64,000 nt of DNA, from assembly GCF_014646815.1 (NCBI RefSeq), contig NZ_BMNZ01000011.1, positions 1 through 64,000 on the forward strand, in the 5' to 3' direction. Of the stretch, positions 48,077 to 57,124 are shown one piece after another. Numbering within the stretch: position 1 is the stretch's first letter; each line of letters starts with the position of its first letter. Origin of the DNA: Terrabacter tumescens. Its GTDB lineage: Bacteria > Actinomycetota > Actinomycetes > Actinomycetales > Dermatophilaceae. The notes beneath the pieces were generated by a model. It saw only the letters and a list, made by a program, of their open reading frames with translations, was not told the origin of the DNA and searched no databases. A program made the position numbers and the translations under genes.

Positions 48077-48133
48077 TAGGGTGAGACCGCACTGAGGCCG
48101 GCTGATCGCACGGCACGACGGACAGGAGACCCG
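48077..48133 (+). promoter_or_regulatory. Promoter and ribosome-binding site of GT4 gene
   Basis: TAGGGT (48077-48082) would start a leader of about 45 bases that includes CAGGAG, five bases before ATG 48134. Unlike many neighbours this gene appears to have a normal leader. Confidence 0.4.
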
Positions 48134-49306
48134 ATGGGTGGTGGCGCAGGCGCCCGAGTCGCCCTCGTCACGTCGTCGTACCATCCCCACTTCGGCGGGG
48201 TGGAGTCCCACGTGCGCAATGTGGCTCGCGAGCTGCGTCGGATCGGGACCGACGTCGAGGTGTGGACCGTCGACCGCGGCGAGCGCCTCGGGACCACCGA
48301 GCTCGACGGGATTGTCGTGCGGCACCTGCCCACTCCCCTGCCCGCCCGTTCCGGCCGGGCCTTGGCAACCTTCGCTGCCGCGAGTCCTCGCGCTTGGCGC
48401 GCCTGGCGGTCGGCCTTCCGCACCTTCCGACCGGATCTGCTCCACGTCCAGTGCTTCGGACCCAACGGGCTGTATGCGGCAGCGCTGGCTCGACGGACCG
48501 CGACCCCCTTGGTGCTCTCCGCGCACGGCGAGACGTTCATGGACGACTACGACGCCTTCGGCGCCTCCGCCCTGATGCGCGAAGGACTGCGACGCACCAT
48601 CGCCGCAGCCGCGATGACCACCGGGTGCTCCGAGCAGGTGCTCGGCGACCTGCGTGACCGGTTCGAGCTCGTCGGCGGGGTCGTGGTGCCCAACGGAGTG
48701 GGCCCGGCCCCGACGTCGCCACCTCACGGTGTGCTGCCTGCCGATCTCGACCTCGACGCGGCCCCGCTCGTCCTCGGAGTGGGCCGCCTCGAGACCACGA
48801 AGGGCTTCGATCTTCTGGTCGAGGCGTTCGCCGCCCTCGACCCCGCTCTCGGCGCACGCCTCGTCCTCGGCGGGGACGGGTCGCAGCGCGAGGCGCTGCG
48901 CGCCCAGGGCCAGCAGCTCGGGCTCCGCGGCCGCCTCAGGCTCGTCGGACCGCTCGACGAGGCGGCGGTGCACACGTGGATGCGGCGAGCCGACGTCGTG
49001 GTCATGCCGAGCCGCCGCGAGGCCTTCGGGATCGTGGCGCTCGAGGCTTGGCGAGCTGGGACACCGTTGGTGGCAACGACTCTCGGAGGCCCTGCGTCAT
49101 TTGTCACCGACGGGGCCGATGGAGTCCTTGTCGACCCGGTCAACACCGGCGCCCTGACGTACGCGATCGAGTCGGTGCTACGCGACCATGACCGTGCCGC
49201 CGAGCTGGCCGCGAATGGTCTGACCAGCGTGCGGCGCTACACGTGGGCGTCGGTCGCCCGCATATACGGGGAGCTCTACGACCGCGCGGTGCAGAAAGCC
49301 CGATGA
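48134..49306 (+). CDS. GT4 glycosyltransferase
   Basis: A 390-residue GT-B enzyme: the N-terminus has VALVTSSYHPHFGGVESHV, the acceptor side HGETFMDDYD, the donor region VGRLETTKGFDLL and E-x7-E motif EAFGIVALE. A single gene pointing right amid leftward neighbours, with its own promoter. Sugar specificity unknown. The stop is 30 bp from the end of the facing GT2 gene. Confidence 0.87.
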   Translation: MGGGAGARVALVTSSYHPHFGGVESHVRNVARELRRIGTDVEVWTVDRGERLGTTELDGIVVRHLPTPLPARSGRALATFAAASPRAWRAWRSAFRTFRPDLLHVQCFGPNGLYAAALARRTATPLVLSAHGETFMDDYDAFGASALMREGLRRTIAAAAMTTGCSEQVLGDLRDRFELVGGVVVPNGVGPAPTSPPHGVLPADLDLDAAPLVLGVGRLETTKGFDLLVEAFAALDPALGARLVLGGDGSQREALRAQGQQLGLRGRLRLVGPLDEAAVHTWMRRADVVVMPSRREAFGIVALEAWRAGTPLVATTLGGPASFVTDGADGVLVDPVNTGALTYAIESVLRDHDRAAELAANGLTSVRRYTWASVARIYGELYDRAVQKAR

Positions 49307-49336
49307 CCCCTGATCCGCCCAGCCCCGTGGTCGCCG

Positions 49337-50350
49337 TCAGTCCGGTGACCGCTGCCCGCCCGCGCGACCCCGGTGGCGCCAGCGCCAGGCAACGGGTTCG
49401 GGGATCAGGACGAGGAGGCGGTCCCGCCAGCGGGGAAGCAGACGGGCCGCGGCCCAGAAGCCCTGGATGGCCGCGCTCGGGCGACCGTTCCGGACGAGCG
49501 ACCAGGCCATCTGCCTCACCTCGCGCCGGTAGACGGGACCGTAGCTCTCGAGCGGGCGGGGCGCCACGTCGCCGACCAGCTCCCAGAGCGTGAGTCGGGC
49601 TCGCACGAGGTCGGCCATGGCGTTGCTCGCCGCGTCGCGAGTGGTTTGCGCCGCGTGGGCGCGATAGAAGAGCAGGCGCTCCCCCATCAACTGCCACTCG
49701 GTCCGGGACGCGACGAGGGTCAGCAGCGCATGGTCGTCACCGGGGCGCAGGCCGGCGGGGACGGCCGGCAGCGACTGCAGTAGGTCACGGCGCACGACGC
49801 TGGAGCCGATGACGCCACGGTTGCGCTCGAGCATCAGGGCGAGGCTGTCGCCGTCGATGTCGAGGTAGCCGAGGTCGTTGCGCGGCACGGCTGTCGCGGC
49901 CGCGGCGACGAGCTCGTCCACCGTCGACCCGACGAGCTCGACCGCCAGGGTGCCGACGTCGTCGACCCCGCTGGCCGGCGCGGTGAAGGTCCAGAACCCC
50001 GAGCGGACCGCCCGGCAGCAGGGGTGGTCGGACACCCAGGCCGCGACGCGCTCCTGCTTGGCCGGGTGCCAGAGGTCGTCGTCGTCGAGGAAGGCGACCC
50101 AGGTCGCCGTTGCGTGGTCGATGCCGACCTGTCTGGCGTGAGCTGCCCCGCGAGGCTCCTCGACGTCCAGCACCTCGACCTGCGGACGGGCGCGTGCCAG
50201 CAGGCGGGAGGCCTCGGCGATGCCGTCCATGACGACCAGGACCCGGGCGGGCGGGCAGGTCTGGGCCAGCACGCTGTCGACGGCGGCGAGCAGCAGGTCC
50301 GGATGCCGGCCGTGGCTGGGAATGACGACGTCGTAGTCGAACAGTTCCAT
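49337..50350 (-). CDS. GT2 glycosyltransferase
   Basis: A 337-residue GT-A enzyme starting DYDVVIPSHGRHPDLL, with the metal-binding FLDDDDLW and a PGDDHALL block placed like the catalytic acidic site. The C-terminal 80 residues are basic and may contact the membrane. ATG 50350 is preceded by AAAGGAGG at eight bases, the best ribosome-binding site in the region. An in-frame ATG at 50398 would overlap the flippase stop (TGATG) and remains possible. Confidence 0.85.
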   Translation of the reverse strand: MELFDYDVVIPSHGRHPDLLLAAVDSVLAQTCPPARVLVVMDGIAEASRLLARARPQVEVLDVEEPRGAAHARQVGIDHATATWVAFLDDDDLWHPAKQERVAAWVSDHPCCRAVRSGFWTFTAPASGVDDVGTLAVELVGSTVDELVAAAATAVPRNDLGYLDIDGDSLALMLERNRGVIGSSVVRRDLLQSLPAVPAGLRPGDDHALLTLVASRTEWQLMGERLLFYRAHAAQTTRDAASNAMADLVRARLTLWELVGDVAPRPLESYGPVYRREVRQMAWSLVRNGRPSAAIQGFWAAARLLPRWRDRLLVLIPEPVAWRWRHRGRAGGQRSPD

Positions 50351-50397
50351 CCGATGGACCTCCTTTGTCTCGTCGGAGCTCAACGGGTCGTTGATCA

Positions 50398-52008
50398 TCA
50401 GTCAGGCCCAGACATCCAGCCCAGGACGCGGCCCATGACCCGGCCCACGCTCGACGGCAGGGCGCGCCCGACCGCGCCACGGTCCTCCGCGCTCAGACCC
50501 GAGCCCATCACCCGCATGAGGACGACGCAGAGGACCGCCCCGACCAGTCCCGCACCGATCGCGCGCAGCAGCACCGGCCCGGTCAGGAGGACCCAGCCGA
50601 AGTACGCGCCCAGAGCGCAGACGGCTCCGATGAAGGCAGGCAGCGCATCCCGCAGGGCTATACGTACCGGTAGACCCAAGGCCCGCAGCTCGCGTCCGCT
50701 GAGGATGCCGAGCGTCGTCAGGGCTCCACCGGCGTTGGCGATGACGGCGCCCCACGCGCCGAGCCCCGGGATGAGCAGGACGGCGAGCCCGAGATCGACG
50801 ACGAGGGCCACGAGGTTGGCGGCCAAGATGGCCTTGCCCGACAGCCTCGCCGAGACGAAGGCGAAGACCGGGCCGCCGACCGTCGCGAACCCGGCGGAGA
50901 TCCCGAGCGCGAGCACGACCGGCGACGCGGCGGCGAACTCCTCGCCGTAGAGCACGGGGACGAGCAGGGCGAGCGGGGCGAGCCCGGTCGCGAGGATGAG
51001 CGCCACGACGGTGGAACCCGCTCGCGTCACCCGTCGGAAGGCCGGCTCGACGGCGCCCTCGTCGACCTCCCGGAGGCCCGAGATGGCCGGGATCAGCGGA
51101 CCGACGAGCGCCTGCGCCGGGGCGAAGGCATGCACGGCCAGCCCGAAGGCGAGGGCATAGATCCCGAGCTCCGCGGGCTCGGCCAGCCAGTTCATCACGA
51201 AGACCTCGCTGCGTGACGAGACCAGCCCGCTGACGACGCCCGCGAGACCCATCGGGACGGCGAAGGCCCAGAACCCCGGGGGCAGCCCGCGCGGCAGGAT
51301 CGGGCGCAGCACGGCGACGCGGTAGGCGGGGGCGACCCGGAACAGGCAGAGCCCGACGGCCAGCCCAACGACGACGAGACGGGTCGCCCACACCGCGTCG
51401 GGCGTCCGCACGACCAGGGCGACCACGAGCACGGCGGCCTGCGTGGCGATCGTCGTGACGAGCGCGATCTTGGCGCCGTCAGCCGTCTTGTTCTCGATGC
51501 CGAGGCACGCTGCGCCGCCGTCGAGCGCGGCCGGGAGCACGACCCCGAAGACGAGCGCCACCGCCATCGCCTGCGGCGGCACGTCGGCGACGAGGAAGAC
51601 GACCGTCGCGACCACCGGCATGACGACGAGGAGTCGGAACCCCTGCCACTGGGACAGCAGGCGCGCGACGTCGGCGGTGCGGCCGGCGGCGTGAGCCTTG
51701 GCGCCGAACTGGATGACCGCAGTCGCGACGCCGCTCGTCAGCAGGGCGCCGACGAACTCCATCAACGCCGTCAGCAGTGCGAGCCTGCCGTAGTCGGAGG
51801 CGCCGAGCACCCGGGCGACCACGAGGTTGACTGCGAACGCCACCGGGATGCCGACAAACGTGTTGACGACGGTCCACGCGGCGCCGCGGACCGCACGCTG
51901 CTGGAGGTGGCCTGCGCTCATGGCCTCGGCGCCATCGGTCGGCGCCTCGTCAGGCCCTCGGCCCTGGGGCACGGTGTGGTCGGGCTCCCCCGGTGCGGTC
52001 GAGGACAC
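50398..52008 (-). CDS. Wzx-like polysaccharide flippase
   Basis: A MATE/MOP-superfamily membrane protein with twelve to fourteen helices, expected to flip the lipid-linked repeat unit across the membrane for Wzy-type polymerisation. The start of the conserved part (AVRGAAWTVVNTFVGIPVAF) and the middle RSEVFVMNW are typical of polysaccharide flippases. I set the start at GTG 52008, two bases from the upstream stop, because the 29 codons before ATG 51921 keep the gene's strong GC bias at third positions. ATG 51921 (507 residues) is the alternative. Confidence 0.85.
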   Translation of the reverse strand: MSSTAPGEPDHTVPQGRGPDEAPTDGAEAMSAGHLQQRAVRGAAWTVVNTFVGIPVAFAVNLVVARVLGASDYGRLALLTALMEFVGALLTSGVATAVIQFGAKAHAAGRTADVARLLSQWQGFRLLVVMPVVATVVFLVADVPPQAMAVALVFGVVLPAALDGGAACLGIENKTADGAKIALVTTIATQAAVLVVALVVRTPDAVWATRLVVVGLAVGLCLFRVAPAYRVAVLRPILPRGLPPGFWAFAVPMGLAGVVSGLVSSRSEVFVMNWLAEPAELGIYALAFGLAVHAFAPAQALVGPLIPAISGLREVDEGAVEPAFRRVTRAGSTVVALILATGLAPLALLVPVLYGEEFAAASPVVLALGISAGFATVGGPVFAFVSARLSGKAILAANLVALVVDLGLAVLLIPGLGAWGAVIANAGGALTTLGILSGRELRALGLPVRIALRDALPAFIGAVCALGAYFGWVLLTGPVLLRAIGAGLVGAVLCVVLMRVMGSGLSAEDRGAVGRALPSSVGRVMGRVLGWMSGPD

Positions 52009-52009
52009 C

Positions 52010-52975
52010 TCAGGTGTGGCGCCGGTCGTCGATCCGCGTGCGGATCGCTGCGGTGGTGCCGGCGGCGAGGCCACCGAGGGTCGCCGACGCGTGCAGGGCC
52101 TTGCCGCCGACCGAGCGCACCCGCTGGCGAGGCGTGCGCTCGCCGTCGATGACCGCCCGCGCGCCCTCGACGACGCTGCCGCCGACACCGCGCAGGGCCG
52201 TGCCGTAGTAGCGGCGCAGGATCGGGGCCCCGAGGCCATAGGTGTGCGAGAGCAGCACGACATGGTTGCGGTGGCCGTAGAAGGTGTAGCGCACGTCGAA
52301 GCGACGTCCCCGGGTGTAGGGCGCCGCGACGTGCTCGACGAGGGCCGTGGGGGTGTAGACCACTCGGTGGCCGGCGCGTCCGAGGCGCAGCATGATGTCA
52401 CTCTCCTCGCGCAGGCAGGTGCCCGGGAAGAGGTCGACGATGCCGCCGATCTGCTCGAGGGCCGAGCGGCGCACGGACATGTTGGCGCCGAGCACGTGGT
52501 CGACGTCGAGGTCCCGGCCGGTGTCGGCCGCGAAGTTGCCGGTCAGGGTCCCGTCGGGCAGCAGGCGACCGACGGCGTCGAGCCCCTCGTGCTCCTCGCC
52601 CGGTCGTCCGTTGCTGGCGCGCCCGCCGACGGCCCCGACGGCCGGGTCGGCGTAGCGGGCGACGATGTTCTCGAGCCAGTCGGGCTCGGCGTAGGCGTCG
52701 TCGTCGATGAAGGCGATGATCTCGGACCGTGTCTCGGCCACGCCGATGGCGCGCGAGGTCGCGAGGGTGCCCGGGCCGGCGTCGTTGCGGATGTAGCGCA
52801 CGCCGGGGAAGTCGGCCACGACGTCGGCGGTCAGGCGGTGGGGCGAGGAGTCGACGACGACGACCTCGTCGGGGGTGAGCGTCTGGCGGCTCAGGTGCTC
52901 GAGGCAGGTCCGCACGTTGTCCGGGCGGTTGAACGTCGCGACGACCACGTCGACGGAGGGCGAGGAGGCCAGCAT
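52010..52975 (-). CDS. GT2 glycosyltransferase
   Basis: A 321-residue GT-A enzyme: VDVVVATFNRPDNVRTCL, a VVVDSS block, the DxD-type FIDDDAY and REESDIMLRL at the catalytic-base position. The C-terminal region is basic. It heads the leftward trio GT2-flippase-GT2. The minus-strand CATACT box at 52983-52988, seven bases before ATG 52975, suggests a leaderless mRNA back-to-back with the next gene's promoter. Confidence 0.87.
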   Translation of the reverse strand: MLASSPSVDVVVATFNRPDNVRTCLEHLSRQTLTPDEVVVVDSSPHRLTADVVADFPGVRYIRNDAGPGTLATSRAIGVAETRSEIIAFIDDDAYAEPDWLENIVARYADPAVGAVGGRASNGRPGEEHEGLDAVGRLLPDGTLTGNFAADTGRDLDVDHVLGANMSVRRSALEQIGGIVDLFPGTCLREESDIMLRLGRAGHRVVYTPTALVEHVAAPYTRGRRFDVRYTFYGHRNHVVLLSHTYGLGAPILRRYYGTALRGVGGSVVEGARAVIDGERTPRQRVRSVGGKALHASATLGGLAAGTTAAIRTRIDDRRHT

Positions 52976-53046
52976 GAGCGGCAGTATGTCAGCAAACCTC
53001 CGCGGATCGACCCGGTTCGCGAGGGTCCGCGGATACCCTTCGGGAC
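52976..53046. promoter_or_regulatory. Back-to-back leaderless promoters
   Basis: Only 71 bp separate two divergent starts. Leftward -10 CATACT (minus strand, 52983-52988) is seven bases from ATG 52975. Rightward TACCCT (53034-53039) is seven bases from GTG 53047. The promoters must share their -35 region, so a single bound regulator could control both. Confidence 0.5.
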
Positions 53047-55365
53047 GTGCCGCCAGCCCCCGCTCGTCGCCCCCGTCCCGTGCGCGTGGCCGTCCTCGAC
53101 CACACAGCTGAGCTCGGGGGCGCGGAGCTGGCGCTCGTGCGGTCGCTGGAGGCGCTCGACCCCACGGTCGTCGAGCCGGTCGTGGTCCTCTTCTCGTCCG
53201 GGCCGCTGGAGGAGCGCCTGCACCGGGCGGGTCACCGGGTGGTGGTCGTGCCGCTCGACCCGGGCGTGCGTGACGTGGGCCGGGCCGCGGGTCCGGTCAC
53301 CGTGGTGCGCTCGGCGGTCGCCGGTGCCGGCTTCCTCGGACGCCTGGTGCGCACGCTGCGAGGGCTGGACGTGGACGTCGTCCACACCACCTCGCTCAAG
53401 GCCGACCTGCTGGCCGTGCCGGCCGCGCGGCTGCTCGGTCTCCCCCTCGTCTGGCACGTCCACGACCGGATCGCCGAGGACTACCTGCCGGCTCGGACCG
53501 TCCGCGCGTTCCGGGCCCTGGCCCGTCGCGTGCCGTATGCCGTGGTCGCCAACTCGGCGGCCACGGCGGCCACCCTGCCGGGGGCCAGACGCCTGACGGT
53601 GGCCCACCCGGGGCTCTCGCCCGAGCAGGTGGCCGGGTCGGTGCGACGCCACCAGCCCGAGGGGCCGCCGGTCGTCGGGATGGTGGGGCGCCTCAGCCCG
53701 ACCAAGGGCCAGCTCGTCCTGGTCCGCGCCGCCCGACGCGTCGTCGACGTCCGCCCTGACGTGAGGTTCCGGCTGCTCGGGGCAGCGGCGTTCGGCGCGG
53801 AGGACTACGAGCGCGAGGTGCGCGGCGAGATCGACCGCCTGGGGCTGGCAGACGTCGTCGAGCTCACGGGTTTCGTCGCCGACCCACGTCCCGAGCTCGA
53901 CAGGCTCACCGTCTGCGTCCACGCGTCGACCGTCCCGGAGCCCTTCGGGCAGGTCGTGACGGAGGCGATGGCCTGGGGCGTCCCGGTCGTGGCGACGCGC
54001 GGGGGCGGGGTCGACGAGATCGTGCGCACGCAGCCTCCCGGCGCGGACACCGGGCTGCTCGTCGCGCCGGATGACGACGCGGCCCTGGCCGCCGCGGTGC
54101 TCGAGGTGCTCGACCGTCCGGCCGAGGCGCTCGAGCGGGCAGCGCGCGCCCACGCCGACGTCGCGAGCCGCTTCCGCGCCGACCGCGGAGCGGCCATTCT
54201 GACCCGGGTGTGGCTGGAGTCCGCCGGTGCGCGCCCCTTCCCCGCGCCGTCCGAGAGCGACCGTCCGCGCGTCGCCATCGCGCACGACTACCTGACCCAG
54301 CGCGGTGGCGCCGAGCGCGTCGTCCTCGCGCTGCACCGTGCCTTCCCCGACGCGACGATCCACACCACCCTCTACGACCCCGACGGCACCTACCCGGAGT
54401 TCCGCGACGCGAGCGTCGTCGTCTCGCCCATCGACAAGATCGCACCCTTGCGCCGTGAGCACCGCGCTGCGCTGCCCCTGCTCCCGTATGCCGTGTCGCG
54501 CCTTCGCGTCGACGCCGAGGTCGTCGTCGCGTCGAGCTCCGGCTGGGCCCACGGCGTGCCGGCGACCGGGCGCAAGCTCGTCTACTGCCATGCTCCCGCC
54601 CGGTGGCTCTACCAGGCCGACGCCTACCTCGGCGACGAGGCAGGGAGCTCGGCCAAGGCGGGGGCGCTGTCGGTCCTGAGCGGGTGGCTGCGCCGCTGGG
54701 ACCGTCGGGCGGCCTCGTCCGCGGACCGCTACCTCGCGAACTCCACCGTGGTCCGCGAGCGCATCGCGACGGCCTACGGCATCGACGCGGAGGTGCTCGC
54801 CCCGCCGTACGGTATCGACCCCGCCGACCCGCAGGAGCCGGTCGCGGCCCTCGCGGACTGGGCGGAGGCCGGCTACCTGCTCGTCGTGTCGCGGCTGCTG
54901 CCCTACAAGAACGTCGACGTCGCGGTCGAGGCCGTGCGCGGGCTGCCCGAGCGGCTCGTCGTCGTCGGCGCCGGGCCGCTCGAGGCGCGGCTGCGCGCGG
55001 AGGCGCCCGACAACGTGCGGATCGTCACAGGCTTGACCGATGCCGAGCTGCGCTGGACCTACGCCCACGCACGCACGCTCCTCGCACCGAGCCTCGAGGA
55101 CTTCGGTCTGACCCCGCTCGAGGCGGCGGCCTTCGGGGTGCCGACCCTGGCCCTGCACGCGGGTGGCTACCTCGACACGATCGACGAGAGCGTCAACGGC
55201 GCCTTCTTCGAGGAGCCGACCACCGAGGCGGTGCGCGCGGCCGTCATCACCGCTCGAGATCGCGGGTGGGACGCCGCGGCGATCCGCACCCACGCCGAGC
55301 AGTTCTCCGAGACCCGCTTCCGCGAGCGCATCCGGTCCGAGGTCGAGCGACTGCTCTCTCCCTAG
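53047..55365 (+). CDS. Two-domain glycosyltransferase, GT4 fused to GT4
   Basis: A 772-residue protein holding two complete GT-B enzymes in tandem. The first (about 12-400) has GGAELALVRSL, VGRLSPTKGQLVLV and E-x7-E EPFGQVVTE. The second (about 410-772) starts RVAIAHDYLTQRGGAERVVL and has YLLVVSRLLPYKNVDVAV and EDFGLTPLE. Both acidic motifs are intact, so both domains may be active and could add two successive sugars. GTG 53047 is supported by its promoter. Its TAG stop interlocks with the TAG of the facing gene in one CTAG. Confidence 0.88.
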   Translation: MPPAPARRPRPVRVAVLDHTAELGGAELALVRSLEALDPTVVEPVVVLFSSGPLEERLHRAGHRVVVVPLDPGVRDVGRAAGPVTVVRSAVAGAGFLGRLVRTLRGLDVDVVHTTSLKADLLAVPAARLLGLPLVWHVHDRIAEDYLPARTVRAFRALARRVPYAVVANSAATAATLPGARRLTVAHPGLSPEQVAGSVRRHQPEGPPVVGMVGRLSPTKGQLVLVRAARRVVDVRPDVRFRLLGAAAFGAEDYEREVRGEIDRLGLADVVELTGFVADPRPELDRLTVCVHASTVPEPFGQVVTEAMAWGVPVVATRGGGVDEIVRTQPPGADTGLLVAPDDDAALAAAVLEVLDRPAEALERAARAHADVASRFRADRGAAILTRVWLESAGARPFPAPSESDRPRVAIAHDYLTQRGGAERVVLALHRAFPDATIHTTLYDPDGTYPEFRDASVVVSPIDKIAPLRREHRAALPLLPYAVSRLRVDAEVVVASSSGWAHGVPATGRKLVYCHAPARWLYQADAYLGDEAGSSAKAGALSVLSGWLRRWDRRAASSADRYLANSTVVRERIATAYGIDAEVLAPPYGIDPADPQEPVAALADWAEAGYLLVVSRLLPYKNVDVAVEAVRGLPERLVVVGAGPLEARLRAEAPDNVRIVTGLTDAELRWTYAHARTLLAPSLEDFGLTPLEAAAFGVPTLALHAGGYLDTIDESVNGAFFEEPTTEAVRAAVITARDRGWDAAAIRTHAEQFSETRFRERIRSEVERLLSP

Positions 55366-55949
55366 CCGATGGCGTGGACGACGAAGAACCAGCCCATGAC
55401 CGGGGCGCCGACGGCCAAGGCGATTGCGAGCACCCGTAAGGCAGCCGCGTGGCTGTAGACCTTGGCGACGACGGCCGCGACGAGGCCGACCACCAGGATG
55501 GCGAGCGAGACGTTGGCGAAGAGCGCACTCAGCTCGACGATCTCGGGCGACTTCGTGACGTTTGCGATGGTCGCCGCCTTGCCCACCGGTCCCCATGGGG
55601 CCGGGAGCGGCACCTGGGCGATGAGGAGCGCGGCGACCGCGAGCAGGTCGGTGCGCAGGTGGGAGCGGCGCAGCGCCGACGCCTGACGCCGGCTGCGCAG
55701 CGACGGCTGCACGGCGGGCACCGGCTGGCTCAGCGCACGCGGCAGGGTGAGCAGCAGACCGCCGAGACCGGCGAGACCGGCGAGGAACGCGGCATACAGC
55801 TTGGGACGACCGTCGGAGGCGAAGTCGAAGACGGTCACGAGCGGCACCGTGGCGTGCATGAGCAGCCACACCAGCACCACGAAGCCGACGGCACCACCTG
55901 CCACGAGGGGGACGTCGGCGTTCATTCGTCGCGTTCGTCCTCCGGGCAT
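55362..55949 (-). CDS. Membrane protein of unknown function
   Basis: A 195-residue protein with about five hydrophobic helices (near 15-35, 47-66, 103-120, 139-160 and 168-190) and a basic cytosolic loop (SLRSRRQASALRRSHLR). I cannot assign a family. A leaderless-type box (TACACT, minus strand 55957-55962) seven bases upstream supports ATG 55949 over an ATG at 55925. It is divergent from the LytR-CpsA-Psr gene and convergent with the GT4-GT4 gene, with which it shares the CTAG that forms both stops. Confidence 0.65.
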   Translation of the reverse strand: MPGGRTRRMNADVPLVAGGAVGFVVLVWLLMHATVPLVTVFDFASDGRPKLYAAFLAGLAGLGGLLLTLPRALSQPVPAVQPSLRSRRQASALRRSHLRTDLLAVAALLIAQVPLPAPWGPVGKAATIANVTKSPEIVELSALFANVSLAILVVGLVAAVVAKVYSHAAALRVLAIALAVGAPVMGWFFVVHAIG

Positions 55950-56002
55950 GCGGGACAGTGTAAGCAGCCGTGGGATGTCCTCCCGACACCTACACTGGCG
56001 CC
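55950..56002. promoter_or_regulatory. Mirror-image leaderless promoters
   Basis: TACACT appears twice in 53 bp, once per strand: minus strand 55957-55962 (seven bases from ATG 55949) and plus strand 55991-55996 (six bases from GTG 56003). Identical -10 boxes facing apart suggest balanced expression of the two genes. Confidence 0.5.
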
Positions 56003-57103
56003 GTGGACAGCACCCGTGAGCGCGACGCCGACCTGTTCGAGCGTGACGAGACCGACGGCCCCGACGGGGCCGACGGCGGCTCCGGGGGCTCCGGCGACGA
56101 CTGGGACGGCGGCGCCGCAGCCGACGGTGGTTCCGGGCGTCGGGAGAAGAAGCGCAACCGCAAGGTGCTCGTCGCCGCGCTCGTGCTGCTGCTCGTGCCC
56201 GTGCTGGCCGTGGGCGGCTACCTCGCCTGGCTCAACCACATCGTCACGAACAACGTGAAGCAGGAGCTGCTGCTGCCCGACAGCGGGACGGACAGCCAGC
56301 CCACCGACAAGAACGGCAACGTCGTCGCGCAGCCGACCGGCAGCGGCACCAACTACCTCATCATCGGCAACGACGCCGGACCCGACCGGGTCGGTGCCCG
56401 CTCGGACGTCATGGTGCTCGTGCACGTCCCCGAGGACCACTCGCAGGTCACCCTCATCCACTTCCCCCGCGACCTCTACGTCTCCATCCCGGGCAAGGGC
56501 AAGAACAAGCTCAACGCGGCGTACGCGTTCGGCGGGGCTCCGCTGCTCGTCAAGACGATGCAGAACATGCTCGGCATCCGCATCGACCACGTCGCCATGC
56601 AGGGCTTCGAGGGCTTCAAGGCCATGACCGACGCCGTCGGTGGCGTCGACGTCGACGTCGAGGAGCCGAGCAAGGACAACGGCTACGACTTCACCGTCGG
56701 CACCATGCACATGACGGGCGACATGGCGCTCGCCTTCGTGCGCGAGCGCAAGCAGCTGAGCGAGGGCGACATCTCCCGTGGCCGGCGTCAGCTCGCCTTC
56801 ATCAAGGCCCTCATGCTCAAGACGCTCAACAAGGACGTCCTGCTCAACCCGGTCCGGCTCAGCGAGTTCGCCGACGCGGCGACGAAGAACCTCACGGTCG
56901 ACCAGAAGCTCGACGTCGGCACGATGCGCTCCGAGGCCTTCGCCCTGCGTGACCTGCGCGGCGGCGACATCCGCTTCATCACGGCGCCGTTCACGGGATT
57001 CGGCACGAGCCCGCAGGGCGCGTCGATCGACATCGTCGACGAGGTCAAGATGGCCGACCTCGGCGAGGCGATCCGCAACGACGAGCTGGCCTCGTACAAG
57101 TAG
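56003..57103 (+). CDS. LytR-CpsA-Psr (LCP) family ligase
   Basis: Expected to transfer a lipid-linked glycopolymer to the cell wall. The 366 residues consist of an acidic Gly/Asp-rich cytosolic tail (1-45), a basic stop (RREKKRNRK), one membrane helix (about 54-73) and the extracellular LCP domain. The latter has the family's ARSDVMVLVHV, HFPRDLYVSIPG, NAAYAFGG and FVRERKQLSEGD blocks; the Arg and Asp residues that bind the pyrophosphate are present. In this locus it is the likely last step joining the capsule-like polymer to peptidoglycan or arabinogalactan. Confidence 0.92.
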   Translation: MDSTRERDADLFERDETDGPDGADGGSGGSGDDWDGGAAADGGSGRREKKRNRKVLVAALVLLLVPVLAVGGYLAWLNHIVTNNVKQELLLPDSGTDSQPTDKNGNVVAQPTGSGTNYLIIGNDAGPDRVGARSDVMVLVHVPEDHSQVTLIHFPRDLYVSIPGKGKNKLNAAYAFGGAPLLVKTMQNMLGIRIDHVAMQGFEGFKAMTDAVGGVDVDVEEPSKDNGYDFTVGTMHMTGDMALAFVRERKQLSEGDISRGRRQLAFIKALMLKTLNKDVLLNPVRLSEFADAATKNLTVDQKLDVGTMRSEAFALRDLRGGDIRFITAPFTGFGTSPQGASIDIVDEVKMADLGEAIRNDELASYK

Positions 57104-57124
57104 ACGAAGCCCGCCGGCGGCGGC

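Noticed and set aside
52891-55989. 1032-codon open frame on the minus strand
   Set aside because: Antisense to the GT4-GT4 gene and neighbours; its translation is low-complexity Arg/Gly/Ala with no domain.
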